This document shows, piece by piece, positions 1-9,287 of a DNA stretch of 64,000 nucleotides. The notes beneath the pieces are model-generated. The model did not search any database, had not been told where the DNA came from, and saw only the letters and a program-made list of their open reading frames with translations. The DNA is taken from contig NZ_NISU01000001.1 in NCBI RefSeq assembly GCF_002335805.1, forward strand, positions 2,240,079 through 2,304,078, given 5' to 3'. A program made the translations under genes and the position numbers. How positions within the stretch are numbered: the first letter of the stretch is position 1; the number at the start of each line of letters is the position of its first letter. The stretch is from Bacillus sp. FJAT-45350 (GTDB lineage: Bacteria > Bacillota > Bacilli > Bacillales > NISU01).

Positions 1-240
1 ATGTGTGAATGCACCAGGGTTGATAATAATCCCCGTAGCATAGTCCCCTGCTTCATGAATCCAGTCAATTATTTGACCTTCGTGATTTGATTGCTTACAC
101 TCCAATTCACATTGATTCTTTATTCCAAACTCTATCACTATTTTTTCAAGGTCAGCTAATGTTTCATATCCGTAAACTGCTGGCTCACGTAACCCCAATC
201 TGTTTAAGTTTGGACCGTTAATAACAAGAATTTTCTTCAT
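1..240 (-). CDS. aroQ: 3-dehydroquinate dehydratase, type II (partial, cut by window edge)
   Basis: Converts 3-dehydroquinate to 3-dehydroshikimate in the cytoplasmic shikimate pathway. Eighty codons are visible from the ATG at 240 to the left edge, so the C-terminal half is missing. The N-terminus carries the type II signature [18 protein letters not shown], followed by [15 protein letters not shown] and IIINPGA, all in the usual order for this roughly 145-residue family. In B. subtilis the orthologue (yqhS) also stands next to yqhR, which supports the call. A GAGGGG stretch lies upstream of the start. Confidence 0.93.
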   Translation of the reverse strand, partial: MKKILVINGPNLNRLGLREPAVYGYETLADLEKIVIEFGIKNQCELECKQSNHEGQIIDWIHEAGDYATGIIINPGAFTH

Positions 241-343
241 TACTCCGCTTCCCCTCAACCAACGTATTTAAACAAATCAGCATCTACACACGTAGAAAGA
301 TTTTCCTTCGTATTCTAACATAGCTCTTGTTTTTTGAATAGGT

Positions 344-832
344 TTACGCTCTTGTATGCATTTCTTTGTATTCATACGAAATTGAATAGCCAATAAAGAC
401 ACCATACAGGATGTAAAGACATATAGATGTAAGGATAGTATTTAAATCTAAATTTGCGACTGATTTTAACCCAGGGAAGATTGGATTAAGCAAGTAAAAT
501 ACAATTAACCATAGTACGACACCATATCCGAGACCTGCCCAAATAGAATAGACCTTTTCTAAAATTAACTTATATAAAAAGGCAACCAAAATTGAAAGTA
601 GTGAAATAATGAATATACCTACTAACTGGCCCATATAGCCATCCTTCCAATTTCCTAACGCCCAAGGCATTAGTACTAATGCAGGACCTACTCTCATAAA
701 ATTAAGAAAAAAGGCTAAATAACCGATCATACTCCAAATCAGTCCACCAAATAAGCCAATGACCGCCACTTTACCATTGTACGACATCGTTTCTTCCCTC
801 TTATTTTGTTGTAATTGCTCTTGATTTTCCAC
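344..832 (-). CDS. yqhR: YqhR-like conserved membrane protein
   Basis: Integral membrane protein of unknown function. After a charged N-terminal stretch (about 25 residues) it has roughly four hydrophobic helices; the segment GLFGGLIWSMIGYLAFF and the run of Gly/Pro-rich helices match the YqhR family. It lies directly downstream of aroQ in the same orientation, as in B. subtilis. I chose the GTG at 832 because GAGGTGAT precedes it by a few bases. The ATG of MSYNGKV (codon 17) has a second possible site, GAGGG, so the N-terminus is not certain. yqhQ, usually next, is absent here. Confidence 0.75.
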   Translation of the reverse strand: MENQEQLQQNKREETMSYNGKVAVIGLFGGLIWSMIGYLAFFLNFMRVGPALVLMPWALGNWKDGYMGQLVGIFIISLLSILVAFLYKLILEKVYSIWAGLGYGVVLWLIVFYLLNPIFPGLKSVANLDLNTILTSICLYILYGVFIGYSISYEYKEMHTRA

Positions 833-1094
833 TATTATCACCTCATGCGCTAGTATGTCCATGAATACATCCAACTATAGATTTTTTTGGAATCTATCTT
901 TTTGCATACTTATTAATGAATACATGTGTAAAATTTTAATTTAAAGGGAAAAGTAGACAACATAAGGATTTAAATGGAGGATTTTTATTAATTCATGTAG
1001 AATAGATTTAAAGTATTACAGTACGTAAGTTTTACTAAAATAATATTTAAAAATTACACTTATGTTGTTTCGAATTTTATTGGAGGTGAGCACT

Positions 1095-1451
1095 ATGTCT
1101 CGACAATTCTTTCATCCGCTTGTCATGGTTATTATTGGCCTTGCAGTACTTGGATTTGTTTACAGATTGGTCACAAATCCCCTTGGTCTATTCACCCAAA
1201 TTATACTGTATGCCGCTATCGCCTTTGGTATTTTTCTCCTCTATAAACACTTTATATCTAAGAGGATGGGGATGCAAAGTACTTCTCACCGTCCAAACAC
1301 AAACAAAACTAAACCTAGTAACGTTGTTCCACATAAACGTAAAACAAATGACAAAAAAGCTTCTGTACGCCCATTAAAACGAAGACCAGATCATAACCTA
1401 ACGGTAATTGAAGGTAAAAAAAGCAAGAAAAAGAATCGAGCGCTCTTTTAA
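1095..1451 (+). CDS. yqhP: YqhP-like (SA1362 family) small membrane protein
   Basis: Protein of 118 residues with two hydrophobic helices in the first 60 residues, then a strongly basic, Lys/Arg/Asn-rich tail ending KKKNRALF. This is the arrangement of the YqhP/SA1362 family, whose function is unknown. The ATG at 1095 follows GGAGGTGAG at good distance, so the longer upstream reading is rejected. Its last codons form the left arm of its own terminator. Confidence 0.7.
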   Translation: MSRQFFHPLVMVIIGLAVLGFVYRLVTNPLGLFTQIILYAAIAFGIFLLYKHFISKRMGMQSTSHRPNTNKTKPSNVVPHKRKTNDKKASVRPLKRRPDHNLTVIEGKKSKKKNRALF

Positions 1452-1472
1452 AATTGCTCGATTCTTTTTCTT
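1425..1472 (+). terminator. Rho-independent terminator of yqhP
   Basis: Perfect 17-bp stem, with arms at 1425-1441 and 1456-1472, ending in a T-rich tail. The left arm lies inside the coding sequence and the stop codon is in the loop, so gene end and terminator overlap. Confidence 0.85.
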
Positions 1473-1606
1473 TTAGATGGTATCTTTAAGGATAAAAAAT
1501 TCTAACAATAAATTTCTAAATATTTTGCACTGTCAACGATCGTGTTAACATATTTTTATCACATATTAGGACAAGTCTTTTATTATCAAAGAAAGGAGAA
1601 TGTAAC

Positions 1607-2422
1607 TTGTTAGCATTTATACTATTTTCTACAACTTCCATAATTGATTTATTTATCTATTTAAGTGATGTATTTTCATCTTCTTATTTTTATTTTCTAG
1701 CCATCCCTTTTTTATTTTGGACAGTTGACAAACATGCTGGATTTCGATTACTTTATTTATTTATGTTTTCTGTTTATCTAAACAATATTTTGAAGGATAT
1801 TTTTAAAGTAGATAGGCCAGATACATCGATAGACGGTTATTCAATGCCAAGTGGACACGCACAAGCCACTACTGTTTTTTGGGGGTTTTTAATTCCTTTC
1901 CTCTCGAAAAAGTTTTTTACATTCGTAGCGATTTCGGTTATTGCACTTATCTCTTTCTCTCGAGTTTATACAAACGCACATTGGACACTTGATATTGTAG
2001 TTGGTATTTCAATCGGTATTTTCCTAGTTTATGCCTCTTATAGAGCACTTGATTGGATAGGCGCTATGCCGGATATATATAAACTTGTGTTAGCGATTAT
2101 ATTACCTATTGCATTATGGTTACTCTCACCTGAAGATAGCTATTATGCAGGTTTACTATTAGGTGGAGGAGTAGGATATTTCTTTGAAATACTAAAGTGT
2201 CGCATGATCCTTCCAACAAGTTATCTTCGAAGAGGAGCAGCCTTTTTAATAGGGATTATCGGCTTAGTCATGATTGAAAGAATAGGAACTATCTTGTCAG
2301 GCAACCTTTTTATTGAATTATTATTCAGCACCTTATTAGGATTATGGATTACACTTATTGCCCCTCTACTATTTGTTAAAATCCGTTTATATAATAGTGA
2401 ATTGAACAATATCAAAAATTAA
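1607..2422 (+). CDS. PAP2-family membrane phosphatase
   Basis: Membrane phosphatase of the type 2 phosphatidic acid phosphatase superfamily, probably acting on a lipid phosphate or pyrophosphate at the outer face of the membrane. The three catalytic motifs are visible: KDIFKVDRP (about residue 63), PSGH (about 82) and SRVYTNAHWTLD (about 120-131). Several transmembrane helices fill the remaining 271 residues. Translation starts at TTG 1607, preceded by AAAGGAGA. It is inserted between yqhP and yqhO, convergent with yqhO, with the two stops only 2 nt apart. The substrate cannot be told from sequence. Confidence 0.88.
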   Translation: MLAFILFSTTSIIDLFIYLSDVFSSSYFYFLAIPFLFWTVDKHAGFRLLYLFMFSVYLNNILKDIFKVDRPDTSIDGYSMPSGHAQATTVFWGFLIPFLSKKFFTFVAISVIALISFSRVYTNAHWTLDIVVGISIGIFLVYASYRALDWIGAMPDIYKLVLAIILPIALWLLSPEDSYYAGLLLGGGVGYFFEILKCRMILPTSYLRRGAAFLIGIIGLVMIERIGTILSGNLFIELLFSTLLGLWITLIAPLLFVKIRLYNSELNNIKN

Positions 2423-2423
2423 A

Positions 2424-3314
2424 TCAATATCGCCATTTCTTTAAAAAAGCTCTTGTATGCTCTCTTCCGATGGCTATAAGAGCTTCTTTTTCTTTATCAT
2501 TCAAAAGAAAGTTAGTTGCCTTTACTTCATCAAAAGGAATAAATACGATATTCGCCGCATGGTGTTTAGAAATATAACGAACATCGTGAGCTTTTCTCAT
2601 TGTTTCAAATAACGAATGAAACATATCAAATGCATTAGTGATTTTATTAGCTGGAATTTCATCTAATTCTGGTGTTAATCGAAATCCAATGACAGGGCGT
2701 TTTAATTTCATCTTTTCATCTTCCATAAAAACCCACATAGGGAAGTTACTTAAGACACCACCATCTACTATAATCGACTTATCCTTCATCGTATTGTACA
2801 ACTTTACAGGTTGAAAAAAATACGGGATCGAACAACTCATTCTAATAGCTCTAGCAACAGAAAACTTTTCTGGAATCATACCGTACTCTTTTAAATCATC
2901 AGGCAGTACCAATATTCGACCTCGAGTAAGATCTGAAGCAATAATTTTTAAAGACCCTTTTGGAAGATCCTCAAATGTCCTTATCCCTTTCTGCCTTAAA
3001 ATTTCTTCGAGCCACTCCTCTAATTTATCCCCTTTGTAAAGACCTAGACGATAATACACCCCAATCCACTGAATAAAACGGAATGGTAAAAGTTTATTAG
3101 TTTTATCCATAAAAGTAGATAAATCTAAAGGCTCTAATACGTCTCTAAGCTCCTTACTTGTAAACCCCGCCTTAATTAACGCCGCTATAATTGCTCCTGC
3201 ACTTGTACCAGCCAATCTTTCAAATGTATATCCTTGGCTTTCCATTTCCTCTAGTACGCCAATAAAAGTAAACGCACGAACGCCTCCCCCAGCAAATACT
3301 CCATCAACTTTCAT
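2424..3314 (-). CDS. yqhO: Patatin-like phospholipase family protein YqhO
   Basis: Patatin-type serine hydrolase with a Ser-Asp dyad, 296 residues. Visible are the oxyanion-hole loop AGGGVRAF near the N-terminus, the nucleophile elbow GTSAG (about residue 37-41) and the catalytic aspartate in DGGVLSNFP (about residue 184). It has no signal peptide, so it probably acts on membrane lipids from the cytoplasm. GGAGGGGTG precedes the ATG. It matches YqhO in size and position next to mntR. The physiological substrate is unknown. Confidence 0.88.
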   Translation of the reverse strand: MKVDGVFAGGGVRAFTFIGVLEEMESQGYTFERLAGTSAGAIIAALIKAGFTSKELRDVLEPLDLSTFMDKTNKLLPFRFIQWIGVYYRLGLYKGDKLEEWLEEILRQKGIRTFEDLPKGSLKIIASDLTRGRILVLPDDLKEYGMIPEKFSVARAIRMSCSIPYFFQPVKLYNTMKDKSIIVDGGVLSNFPMWVFMEDEKMKLKRPVIGFRLTPELDEIPANKITNAFDMFHSLFETMRKAHDVRYISKHHAANIVFIPFDEVKATNFLLNDKEKEALIAIGREHTRAFLKKWRY

Positions 3315-3395
3315 CTCACACCCCTCCCTCTTTATAGTAACTTATGCCATTTACCTACAAGAGTGATGTATGTTAAAATTTTTATCGTTTTTTTA

Positions 3396-3552
3396 CAGAA
3401 CAAAACCGCAAAAGCGGTATTTGTTTGATGCAATGTGCGGAGCCACTACCTGTTTTAAAGTATACTGACAAGTGGGTTTCTTGACGCTATACACGTAGTG
3501 CGCGGAGCCATTGCCATTCTTTAAATAAGCTTTCACTTATCCACTGCTTAAG
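3396..3552. repeat. Dispersed structured repeat, copy A (full length)
   Basis: Intergenic element between yqhO and mntR. The left part is a hairpin (3399-3426, arms ACAAA-CCGC and GCGG-TTTGT). The core at 3430-3514 is bounded by GCAATG and CATTGC, contains CACTAC/GTAGTG, and has an inner hairpin GTATA..CAAG / CTTG..TATAC around the loop AGTGGGTTT. The right part holds AATAAGCTTTCACTT. Related copies are at 34207, 35850, 46897 and 51475. Confidence 0.75.
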
Positions 3553-3598
3553 TATTTTTCAATTTCCTAAACCATAAAAAAAACAACCATAAACATAG

Positions 3599-4033
3599 TT
3601 ATGATTGCTCTTGTTCCACTTCGTTTTTTCGTTGTACTTCTCGTAATGAACTAATTCTTCCTTCGTCTTCCTGGAAAAACTGAACTAAATCCCCGATACG
3701 ATCGATAGCATCCCAACTTAAGTGATGTTCGATCCCTTCTACATCTTGAAATATATTAACCTCTTCTACACCAATTATTCTCATGAAGTCTTCAAGTAAC
3801 TCATGTCTATATACAAGACGCTTTCCAACCTTTTTACCTTTAGGTGTTAATACCAATCCACGATACTTCTCATAAATTAAATACTCACTTTTATCTAATT
3901 TCTGTACCATTTTAGTTACTGATGATGGGTGAACCTCCAATGCCTCTGCAATATCAGAAACCCGTGCATATCCTTTATCTTCTATTAATTGATATATTCT
4001 CTCTAAATAATCTTCCATACTAGGTGTTGGCAT
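3599..4033 (-). CDS. mntR: Manganese-responsive transcriptional regulator MntR
   Basis: DtxR-family repressor that binds Mn(II) and shuts off Mn uptake genes. The 144 residues match the family's short form (B. subtilis 142): an N-terminal winged helix ([17 protein letters not shown], then a recognition helix in [12 protein letters not shown], about residues 5-60) and a dimerisation/metal region with the Glu/His ligands in RHELLEDF and [22 protein letters not shown] precedes the ATG. There is no SH3 extension, as expected for MntR rather than IdeR/DtxR. Its usual neighbour yqhO lies just downstream. Confidence 0.93.
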   Translation of the reverse strand: MPTPSMEDYLERIYQLIEDKGYARVSDIAEALEVHPSSVTKMVQKLDKSEYLIYEKYRGLVLTPKGKKVGKRLVYRHELLEDFMRIIGVEEVNIFQDVEGIEHHLSWDAIDRIGDLVQFFQEDEGRISSLREVQRKNEVEQEQS

Positions 4034-4190
4034 GGGTCCCCTCCAATTTTTTCACCGCAGTCTTTAGTCTGTTAAAATAAATAACAAAACTGTATCAATC
4101 TAATTGTACTATATTCGACCTTCAACGACAACGTTAAATATAGTAAGCTTGGGCTGTTTTTCTTTAATAAAGAGTCACTTAAAAAGGACA

Positions 4191-4220
4191 TGATAGCTAC
4201 GTATGTAACTGTCATGTCCT
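4191..4220 (-). terminator. Terminator downstream of splB
   Basis: Inverted repeat AGGACATGA / TCATGTCCT (4195-4220), followed on the minus strand by TTTTT. It separates splB from mntR. Confidence 0.8.
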
Positions 4221-4227
4221 ACTTTTC

Positions 4228-5253
4228 TTATGTGAAATATTCAATTTTTCCATTTGGAAAAAAGTGATTAATATATCCGATAATTGTATCCTTTAATTCA
4301 TCTGCTTCTTCATTTTTATAAACATACTTCCCTCTTCCATATCTACCCCATTTGTATTTTCTTTCATCTTCATTCATTTCAAGCTTTGATTTTGGGTATC
4401 TCTTTTCTATCGTTCTTTTGGCTGTTTTCGTAAATCGATGCTGAATTAATTCAAATGTTAAATCCTTCGTCGCATAATCAGGAAGTGTAGCAGCTAACTT
4501 TTCAAAGAGCTCTTTATAACCCTCTTCCCACCCTTCATGACGATAAAGAGGGGCTAGAATAAAACCTAATGGATAATTTGCTTTAGCTACTTTTCCCGCA
4601 GCTTCAATTCTTTGCTCGAAGGATGATGTACCTGGTTCAAAGTTCTTAATCACATAATTGGAATTCAAGCTAAAGCGAAACCTCGTATTTCCGTTATGCT
4701 TCGCGTCTAAAAGATGATCAACATGATGAAATTTAGTGACAAATCTAAGCCTCCCTAAATTTGTTGAACCAATAAATTCAATTGTCTTTTTCAATGAATG
4801 TGTTAAATGGTCGATCCCTACAATATCTGATGTACATGCTGCTTCAAAGCGCGTTATTTCTGGCTCTCTTTCGTTAATGTACTTTTGTGCCACCTCAAAT
4901 ATATCCTCTAAGTTTACATAAGTACGTATATATGGCTTATCTCCCATTGTTGTTTGTAAATAACAATAATGACAATGTCCCATACAACCAGTAGCTAAAG
5001 GGATGGCATACTCAGCTGATGGTTTAGAAGTATCAAATTTTAATGTTTTTCGCACCCCTACTACTAGTGTTGATTTTGCGTTTCGATATTTTTGATTTTC
5101 TGTATCACCAGGTATATTTCGAACTTGATTATGTGATGTTGTTTCTCTAATTTCTATTCCCATGTTTTCAAACTTTTCTTTTAGTACTTTTCCTAAAGGG
5201 TAATCTAATGCTCTCGGTTCAATATACACGAGCTGCGGTACAAAAGGTTCCAT
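4228..5253 (-). CDS. splB: Spore photoproduct lyase
   Basis: Radical-SAM enzyme that reverses the thymine dimer called spore photoproduct during germination. The [4Fe-4S] ligands are in GCMGHCHYCYLQT (CxxxCxxC, about residue 90-98). The conserved cysteine that donates hydrogen to the product radical is visible in AACTSDIVGID (about 140). The length of 341 matches SplB. The ATG at 5253 is preferred over an adjacent TTG, because GGATGAG lies upstream of it. No splA-like gene adjoins it, unlike B. subtilis, and it is inserted between mntR and nrdJ. It is direct evidence for a spore former. Confidence 0.95.
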   Translation of the reverse strand: MEPFVPQLVYIEPRALDYPLGKVLKEKFENMGIEIRETTSHNQVRNIPGDTENQKYRNAKSTLVVGVRKTLKFDTSKPSAEYAIPLATGCMGHCHYCYLQTTMGDKPYIRTYVNLEDIFEVAQKYINEREPEITRFEAACTSDIVGIDHLTHSLKKTIEFIGSTNLGRLRFVTKFHHVDHLLDAKHNGNTRFRFSLNSNYVIKNFEPGTSSFEQRIEAAGKVAKANYPLGFILAPLYRHEGWEEGYKELFEKLAATLPDYATKDLTFELIQHRFTKTAKRTIEKRYPKSKLEMNEDERKYKWGRYGRGKYVYKNEEADELKDTIIGYINHFFPNGKIEYFT

Positions 5254-5345
5254 CAAGATCTCATCCTTTACTTTTACTATTCTACTTTATGCTTTACAAA
5301 AAGAAATAGCAAAAATCAGTAAGTTGATGGAAACCTTTATTAACC

Positions 5346-5385
5346 AAAAAAAGGATGAAGAAAGGTACTACCCTTTCCTCATCCT
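5346..5385 (-). terminator. Terminator of nrdJ
   Basis: Stem AGGATGAGGAAAGG / CCTTTCTTCATCCT with a short loop, followed on the minus strand by a run of seven T, just after the nrdJ stop. Confidence 0.88.
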
Positions 5386-5404
5386 ATACATAATGCACTC
5401 TATA

Positions 5405-7957
5405 TTATAGACCGCACTTCAATTGTGCGCCACAGCTTGTACACGTATTACATCCACCTAAGTCTTCAACTGTACCCTCACGACAAACAGGACACGTATC
5501 TCCAACTTCAGAACCAATCGTAACATTCGTTGAACGTAATGCATTTATCGTATCAACAAGAACAACTTTGCTCTTTTCCTTAGGTGCAGTCTCTTCATCA
5601 AATTTATTTTCTTCCGCTTTGAGTGATAGAACCTGTGCGTCACGACTACCATCGACATACACCGTTCCGCCTTTTGCACCCCCACGGTATAAACGCTCAT
5701 ATACTCCCTGTACTTGCTCAACAGTATAACCACGAGGAGCATTTACTGTTTTTGATAATGAACTATCAACCCAACGCTGAATAATACACTGAACATCTGC
5801 ATGAGCTTCTGGTGGTAATTCCATTGTAGAAATAAACCAATCAGGTAAATTATTTTCATCTGCATCTGGATGCTTATCCAAGTATTCTTGAACAATTTCC
5901 GCTTTTACTTCAATAAATTTACCAAGACGACCACTTCTGAAATAAGAAAATGAGAAGTATGGCTCAAGCCCAGTACTTACACCGACCATTGTTCCTGTAC
6001 TTCCTGTAGGAGCAACAGTTAATAAATGAGAGTTACGAATTCCATGCTCTAGGATTCCTTGACGGATATCCTCTGGCATTTTTCTCATATATCCTGTGTT
6101 AATAAAGGCTTGTCTTAATTCCTTTGTTTTTTCTTCTGTTTCACCTATTAAGAATGGGAAGCTTCCCTTTTCTTTTGCTAATTCAATACTTGTACGATAA
6201 GCAGTTGTTGCTATTGTTTCAAATACATCATCAACAAGCTTGTTTCCTTCTTCAGAGCCGTATTTGGTTTCACAATAAATCAGTAGGTCATGTAAGCCCA
6301 TAACTCCTAACCCTACTCGACGCTCACCTTTGGCTTGCTTTGTATTTTGCTCTAAGAAGTAAGGTGTTGCGTCGATAACATTATCTTGCATACGAACGCC
6401 AACTTCAACCGTTTGCTTAAGCTTATCGTAGTTAACTGTTTGGTTCTCTTTATCTGCCATCTCAGCTAAATTAATAGCTGCAAGGTTACAAACTGAAAAT
6501 GGTGCAAGGGGTTGTTCACCACACGGATTTGTCGCTACTACCTTCTGACCATACGCCTTCGCATTAGTCATTTCATTTGCATTATCAATAAAGAAGATCC
6601 CTGGTTCAGCGGAATACGTAGCGCAAATATTGATTAAGTTCCAAAGTTCTTTCGCTTTAATTGTACGGTATGTTCTAACTTTAAAACCTCGAGATTCCCA
6701 TTCACGTACATCTCCACATTTATACCATTCTGCATTATATACTGCCATCTCTTCTACAGAGTAGTTTTCAACATCCGGGAAACGTAATGAATATTCTTCA
6801 TCTTTTTCAACAGCATCCATAAATTCTTTCGTTAAACATACAGAAATGTTTGCACCAGTTAAAAATTCCGGATTGTTGACACTATAATTACCACCTGTGA
6901 TTAACTTTTCTTCCGCCTCACTAATAGCTTTATCCTCAAACCCGCCTTGTCCTGGGACATTCTTGAAATTCACTATCCCTTGATACATTGCTGATTCAAC
7001 ATCATTTAACGGAGTAAATTTAAGCTTTTCCTTTACTAAGCTCTTAATTTGGTCATCATTCGTCTGTTCCAATAAGAAGCGTAGTATTTTTGGATTTTGC
7101 ATTTTTGAAATAATGAATTCAAGAATATCAGGGTGGCTATCGACTAGCATGATCATTTGTGCACCACGTCTTGATCCACCCTGCTCTACTAAGTGAGTAA
7201 GCTTGGCGATATCATCTAACCATGAAACAGAACCAGATGATTTTCCATTGACTCCACGTGCAAGTGTGTTTCTCGGTCTAAGTGTTGAACCGTTCGTTCC
7301 GACACCCCCACCGCGGCTCATGATTTCCATTACTTGTTTACGATGTTCTGAAATACCTTCTCTTGAATCCTTCACATATGGCATTACGTAACAGTTAAAG
7401 TAGGTTACATCTGTTTCAGCGCCCGCTCCATAAAGGACTCGTCCAGCTGGAATAAAGTTCATATTTACTAGTTCATGATAATACTTTTCAAATGACGTTT
7501 GTCTTACTTCTTCGTCCACTTCAACCGAAGCTAGTCCTGTAGCATTTCTTTTGGCAATTTGCTCATAGAATAACTCTAAAGGCTTTTCGATTGTATCTAA
7601 TGAACGACTAACTACTCCAGTCTTCATCTCTTCTGGGTCTTCAAGTACATGTTGGAACTCTTCATCTACTAAAACTTTTGCTTTGTTCAAATTCCAATCT
7701 ATGTCTAATACAAACCCATATCCTCTTGCTGGAAACTTCGGGTCATCCTTTACTGTAAGAACAACGAAATCCCCTTCTTTTAACGTTTTCTTTTCTGTAT
7801 CTTTAAATGTGTAGCGGTCAAGCATAACGAGCCTTGATACACCCTTTTTTGTTATGTTCATATCTGATGAAATTGGATGAACCTGAGGGAACTGCTTAAT
7901 ATCTTCATTAAGACTCTCCACATTTACCTTCATCACTTTCGACATCATCATTGTCAT
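5405..7957 (-). CDS. nrdJ: Adenosylcobalamin-dependent (class II) ribonucleotide reductase
   Basis: Reduces ribonucleotides to deoxyribonucleotides using adenosylcobalamin to generate the thiyl radical, so it works with or without oxygen. The catalytic barrel carries NPCGEQPLAPFSVCN, VAPTGSTGTMVGVS and the loop GGVGTNGSTLRPRNT. The C-terminus has the shuttle/zinc cysteines CPVCREG and CNTCTSCGAQLKCG. I start at ATG 7957, which follows AAGGAGGAG at ideal spacing, giving 850 residues; an upstream reading lacks a site. Upstream lie two NrdR boxes, so NrdR repression is inferred. I found no cobalamin riboswitch. Confidence 0.95.
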   Translation of the reverse strand: MTMMMSKVMKVNVESLNEDIKQFPQVHPISSDMNITKKGVSRLVMLDRYTFKDTEKKTLKEGDFVVLTVKDDPKFPARGYGFVLDIDWNLNKAKVLVDEEFQHVLEDPEEMKTGVVSRSLDTIEKPLELFYEQIAKRNATGLASVEVDEEVRQTSFEKYYHELVNMNFIPAGRVLYGAGAETDVTYFNCYVMPYVKDSREGISEHRKQVMEIMSRGGGVGTNGSTLRPRNTLARGVNGKSSGSVSWLDDIAKLTHLVEQGGSRRGAQMIMLVDSHPDILEFIISKMQNPKILRFLLEQTNDDQIKSLVKEKLKFTPLNDVESAMYQGIVNFKNVPGQGGFEDKAISEAEEKLITGGNYSVNNPEFLTGANISVCLTKEFMDAVEKDEEYSLRFPDVENYSVEEMAVYNAEWYKCGDVREWESRGFKVRTYRTIKAKELWNLINICATYSAEPGIFFIDNANEMTNAKAYGQKVVATNPCGEQPLAPFSVCNLAAINLAEMADKENQTVNYDKLKQTVEVGVRMQDNVIDATPYFLEQNTKQAKGERRVGLGVMGLHDLLIYCETKYGSEEGNKLVDDVFETIATTAYRTSIELAKEKGSFPFLIGETEEKTKELRQAFINTGYMRKMPEDIRQGILEHGIRNSHLLTVAPTGSTGTMVGVSTGLEPYFSFSYFRSGRLGKFIEVKAEIVQEYLDKHPDADENNLPDWFISTMELPPEAHADVQCIIQRWVDSSLSKTVNAPRGYTVEQVQGVYERLYRGGAKGGTVYVDGSRDAQVLSLKAEENKFDEETAPKEKSKVVLVDTINALRSTNVTIGSEVGDTCPVCREGTVEDLGGCNTCTSCGAQLKCGL

Positions 7958-8092
7958 AGTTTCTCCTCCTTGAATGGAATAAACATTTATTTTACCTATT
8001 TCTTGTTGTCTAGTCACCAAGTTATTCTTTATATGTCCTATCCTGTTAGTTTATGTATTTGCTTGACCAAGCGTAACATAAAGAAAAGGTAA

Positions 8093-8141
8093 GATCAATA
8101 TATTGTATTCAATATTCTATCTTACATACTATATATTGTGA
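8093..8141. promoter_or_regulatory. Pair of NrdR boxes upstream of nrdJ
   Basis: Two 16-bp elements with the palindromic cores CAATATATTG (8096-8105) and CTATATATTG (8129-8138). Both fit the known NrdR core CwATATATwG. They are 33 bp apart, about three helical turns, as NrdR tandem sites usually are. They lie about 140-180 bp upstream of the nrdJ start, so control of nrdJ is inferred. Confidence 0.8.
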
Positions 8142-8418
8142 AATATAGACCATTCAGTTAATTTGTCAACTATAAAAGAGCTCATTATTTGAAGAAAAAA
8201 CGAGATATGCATGCAAAGATATCACCTCATTGCAGAAATTGAACGATTTTCTTTGTTGCAAAATCTTTAAAGCACTTGAACCCCTGTCCAATAAAGGTTT
8301 CAATTCTACGAGAATTTTTTAAAAATTTTTTTTTTAACAAGAACATTAAAAAGAAAACATTTGGACAAATCTAAATTGATATGTGAAGATAGAATCATCA
8401 ATATATTGGGGGGATATA
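8142..8418. other. Divergent intergenic region nrdJ/dat
   Basis: Very A/T-rich stretch between the divergent nrdJ and dat genes, with no open frame of coding character. It must hold the dat promoter, but no clear -35/-10 pair stands out. No riboswitch motif (in particular no B12 box) was recognised. Confidence 0.6.
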
Positions 8419-9264
8419 ATGGGCTACGTACTATACCAGGATGAACTAATAAAAAAAGAAGATGCTAAAATCGATTTTGATGATAGAGGCTACTATTTTG
8501 GAGATGGCATCTATGAAGTAATGAGAATTTATGAAGGAATCCCCTTTGCTTTAGATGAGCACTTAGAACGCTTTTTTACTAGTGCTAAGAAACTAGATAT
8601 AGATGCTACTTATACAAAGGAAGGTCTCATTACATTAATAAAAAAATTAATTGATAAAAATAAACTTATCAATGGAATTGTCTATCTACAAATGACAAGG
8701 AATATAAGTCCTAGAACTCATCTATATGAACGAAATCGGCATCCAGTTCTTACAGGATTTACTTCATCCATCGAAGGAATGAGTAAGCCTTCTTCTCCAA
8801 TTGATGTTTGGATGACACCTGATATCCGCTGGCTTCGATGTGATATAAAAACAATAAATTTACTTGGGAATGTGCTGGCAAAAAGGTTAGCTGCTGATCA
8901 TAATTGTACAGAAGCTTTACAACATAGAGACGGAACTGTAACCGAGGGCTCTTCTTCAAACTTGTTTATCGTAAAAGATAATAGAATCTATACACATCCA
9001 GCTACAAATTTAATTTTGAATGGAATTACAAGACAAATCGTCATTACACTAGCAAAACAATTAGATATCCCTGTTGTTGAGGAACCATTTACATTAGCTG
9101 AGTTGAGAGAAGCAGATGAAGTTTTTGCTACAAGCACAAGTCTAGAAGTGACTTCAATTAAAAAAATAATGGGAGATATAGAAGCCAATTTTCACCATGG
9201 TGAAATCACAAAAAAGCTAGAAGTAGCCTATACTGAACGTGTTGAAATAGAAATAAGAAAATAA
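8419..9264 (+). CDS. dat: D-amino-acid aminotransferase
   Basis: PLP-dependent fold type IV aminotransferase making D-glutamate/D-alanine for the cell wall. The length of 281 fits the Bacillus enzyme (about 282). Recognisable are FDDRGYYFGDGIYEVMR near the N-terminus, the region of the PLP lysine DIKTINLLGNVLAKR (about residue 143), the conserved Glu region TEGSSSNLFIV and the phosphate-binding ATSTSLEV. ATG 8419 follows a GGGGGG block; the longer frame upstream has no site. It stands alone and converges with lipM across a shared terminator. Confidence 0.93.
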   Translation: MGYVLYQDELIKKEDAKIDFDDRGYYFGDGIYEVMRIYEGIPFALDEHLERFFTSAKKLDIDATYTKEGLITLIKKLIDKNKLINGIVYLQMTRNISPRTHLYERNRHPVLTGFTSSIEGMSKPSSPIDVWMTPDIRWLRCDIKTINLLGNVLAKRLAADHNCTEALQHRDGTVTEGSSSNLFIVKDNRIYTHPATNLILNGITRQIVITLAKQLDIPVVEEPFTLAELREADEVFATSTSLEVTSIKKIMGDIEANFHHGEITKKLEVAYTERVEIEIRK

Positions 9265-9287
9265 GCTGTGTCAAGGCACAGCTTATT
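9260..9287. terminator. Bidirectional terminator between dat and lipM
   Basis: Perfect inverted repeat AATAAGCTGTG / CACAGCTTATT with a 6-nt loop and T-rich sequence on both sides. It serves two convergent genes. Confidence 0.85.

Noticed and set aside
7958-8418. Cobalamin riboswitch in front of nrdJ
   Set aside because: Expected because the enzyme uses B12, but no B12-box-like sequence or suitable structure was seen; only NrdR boxes.
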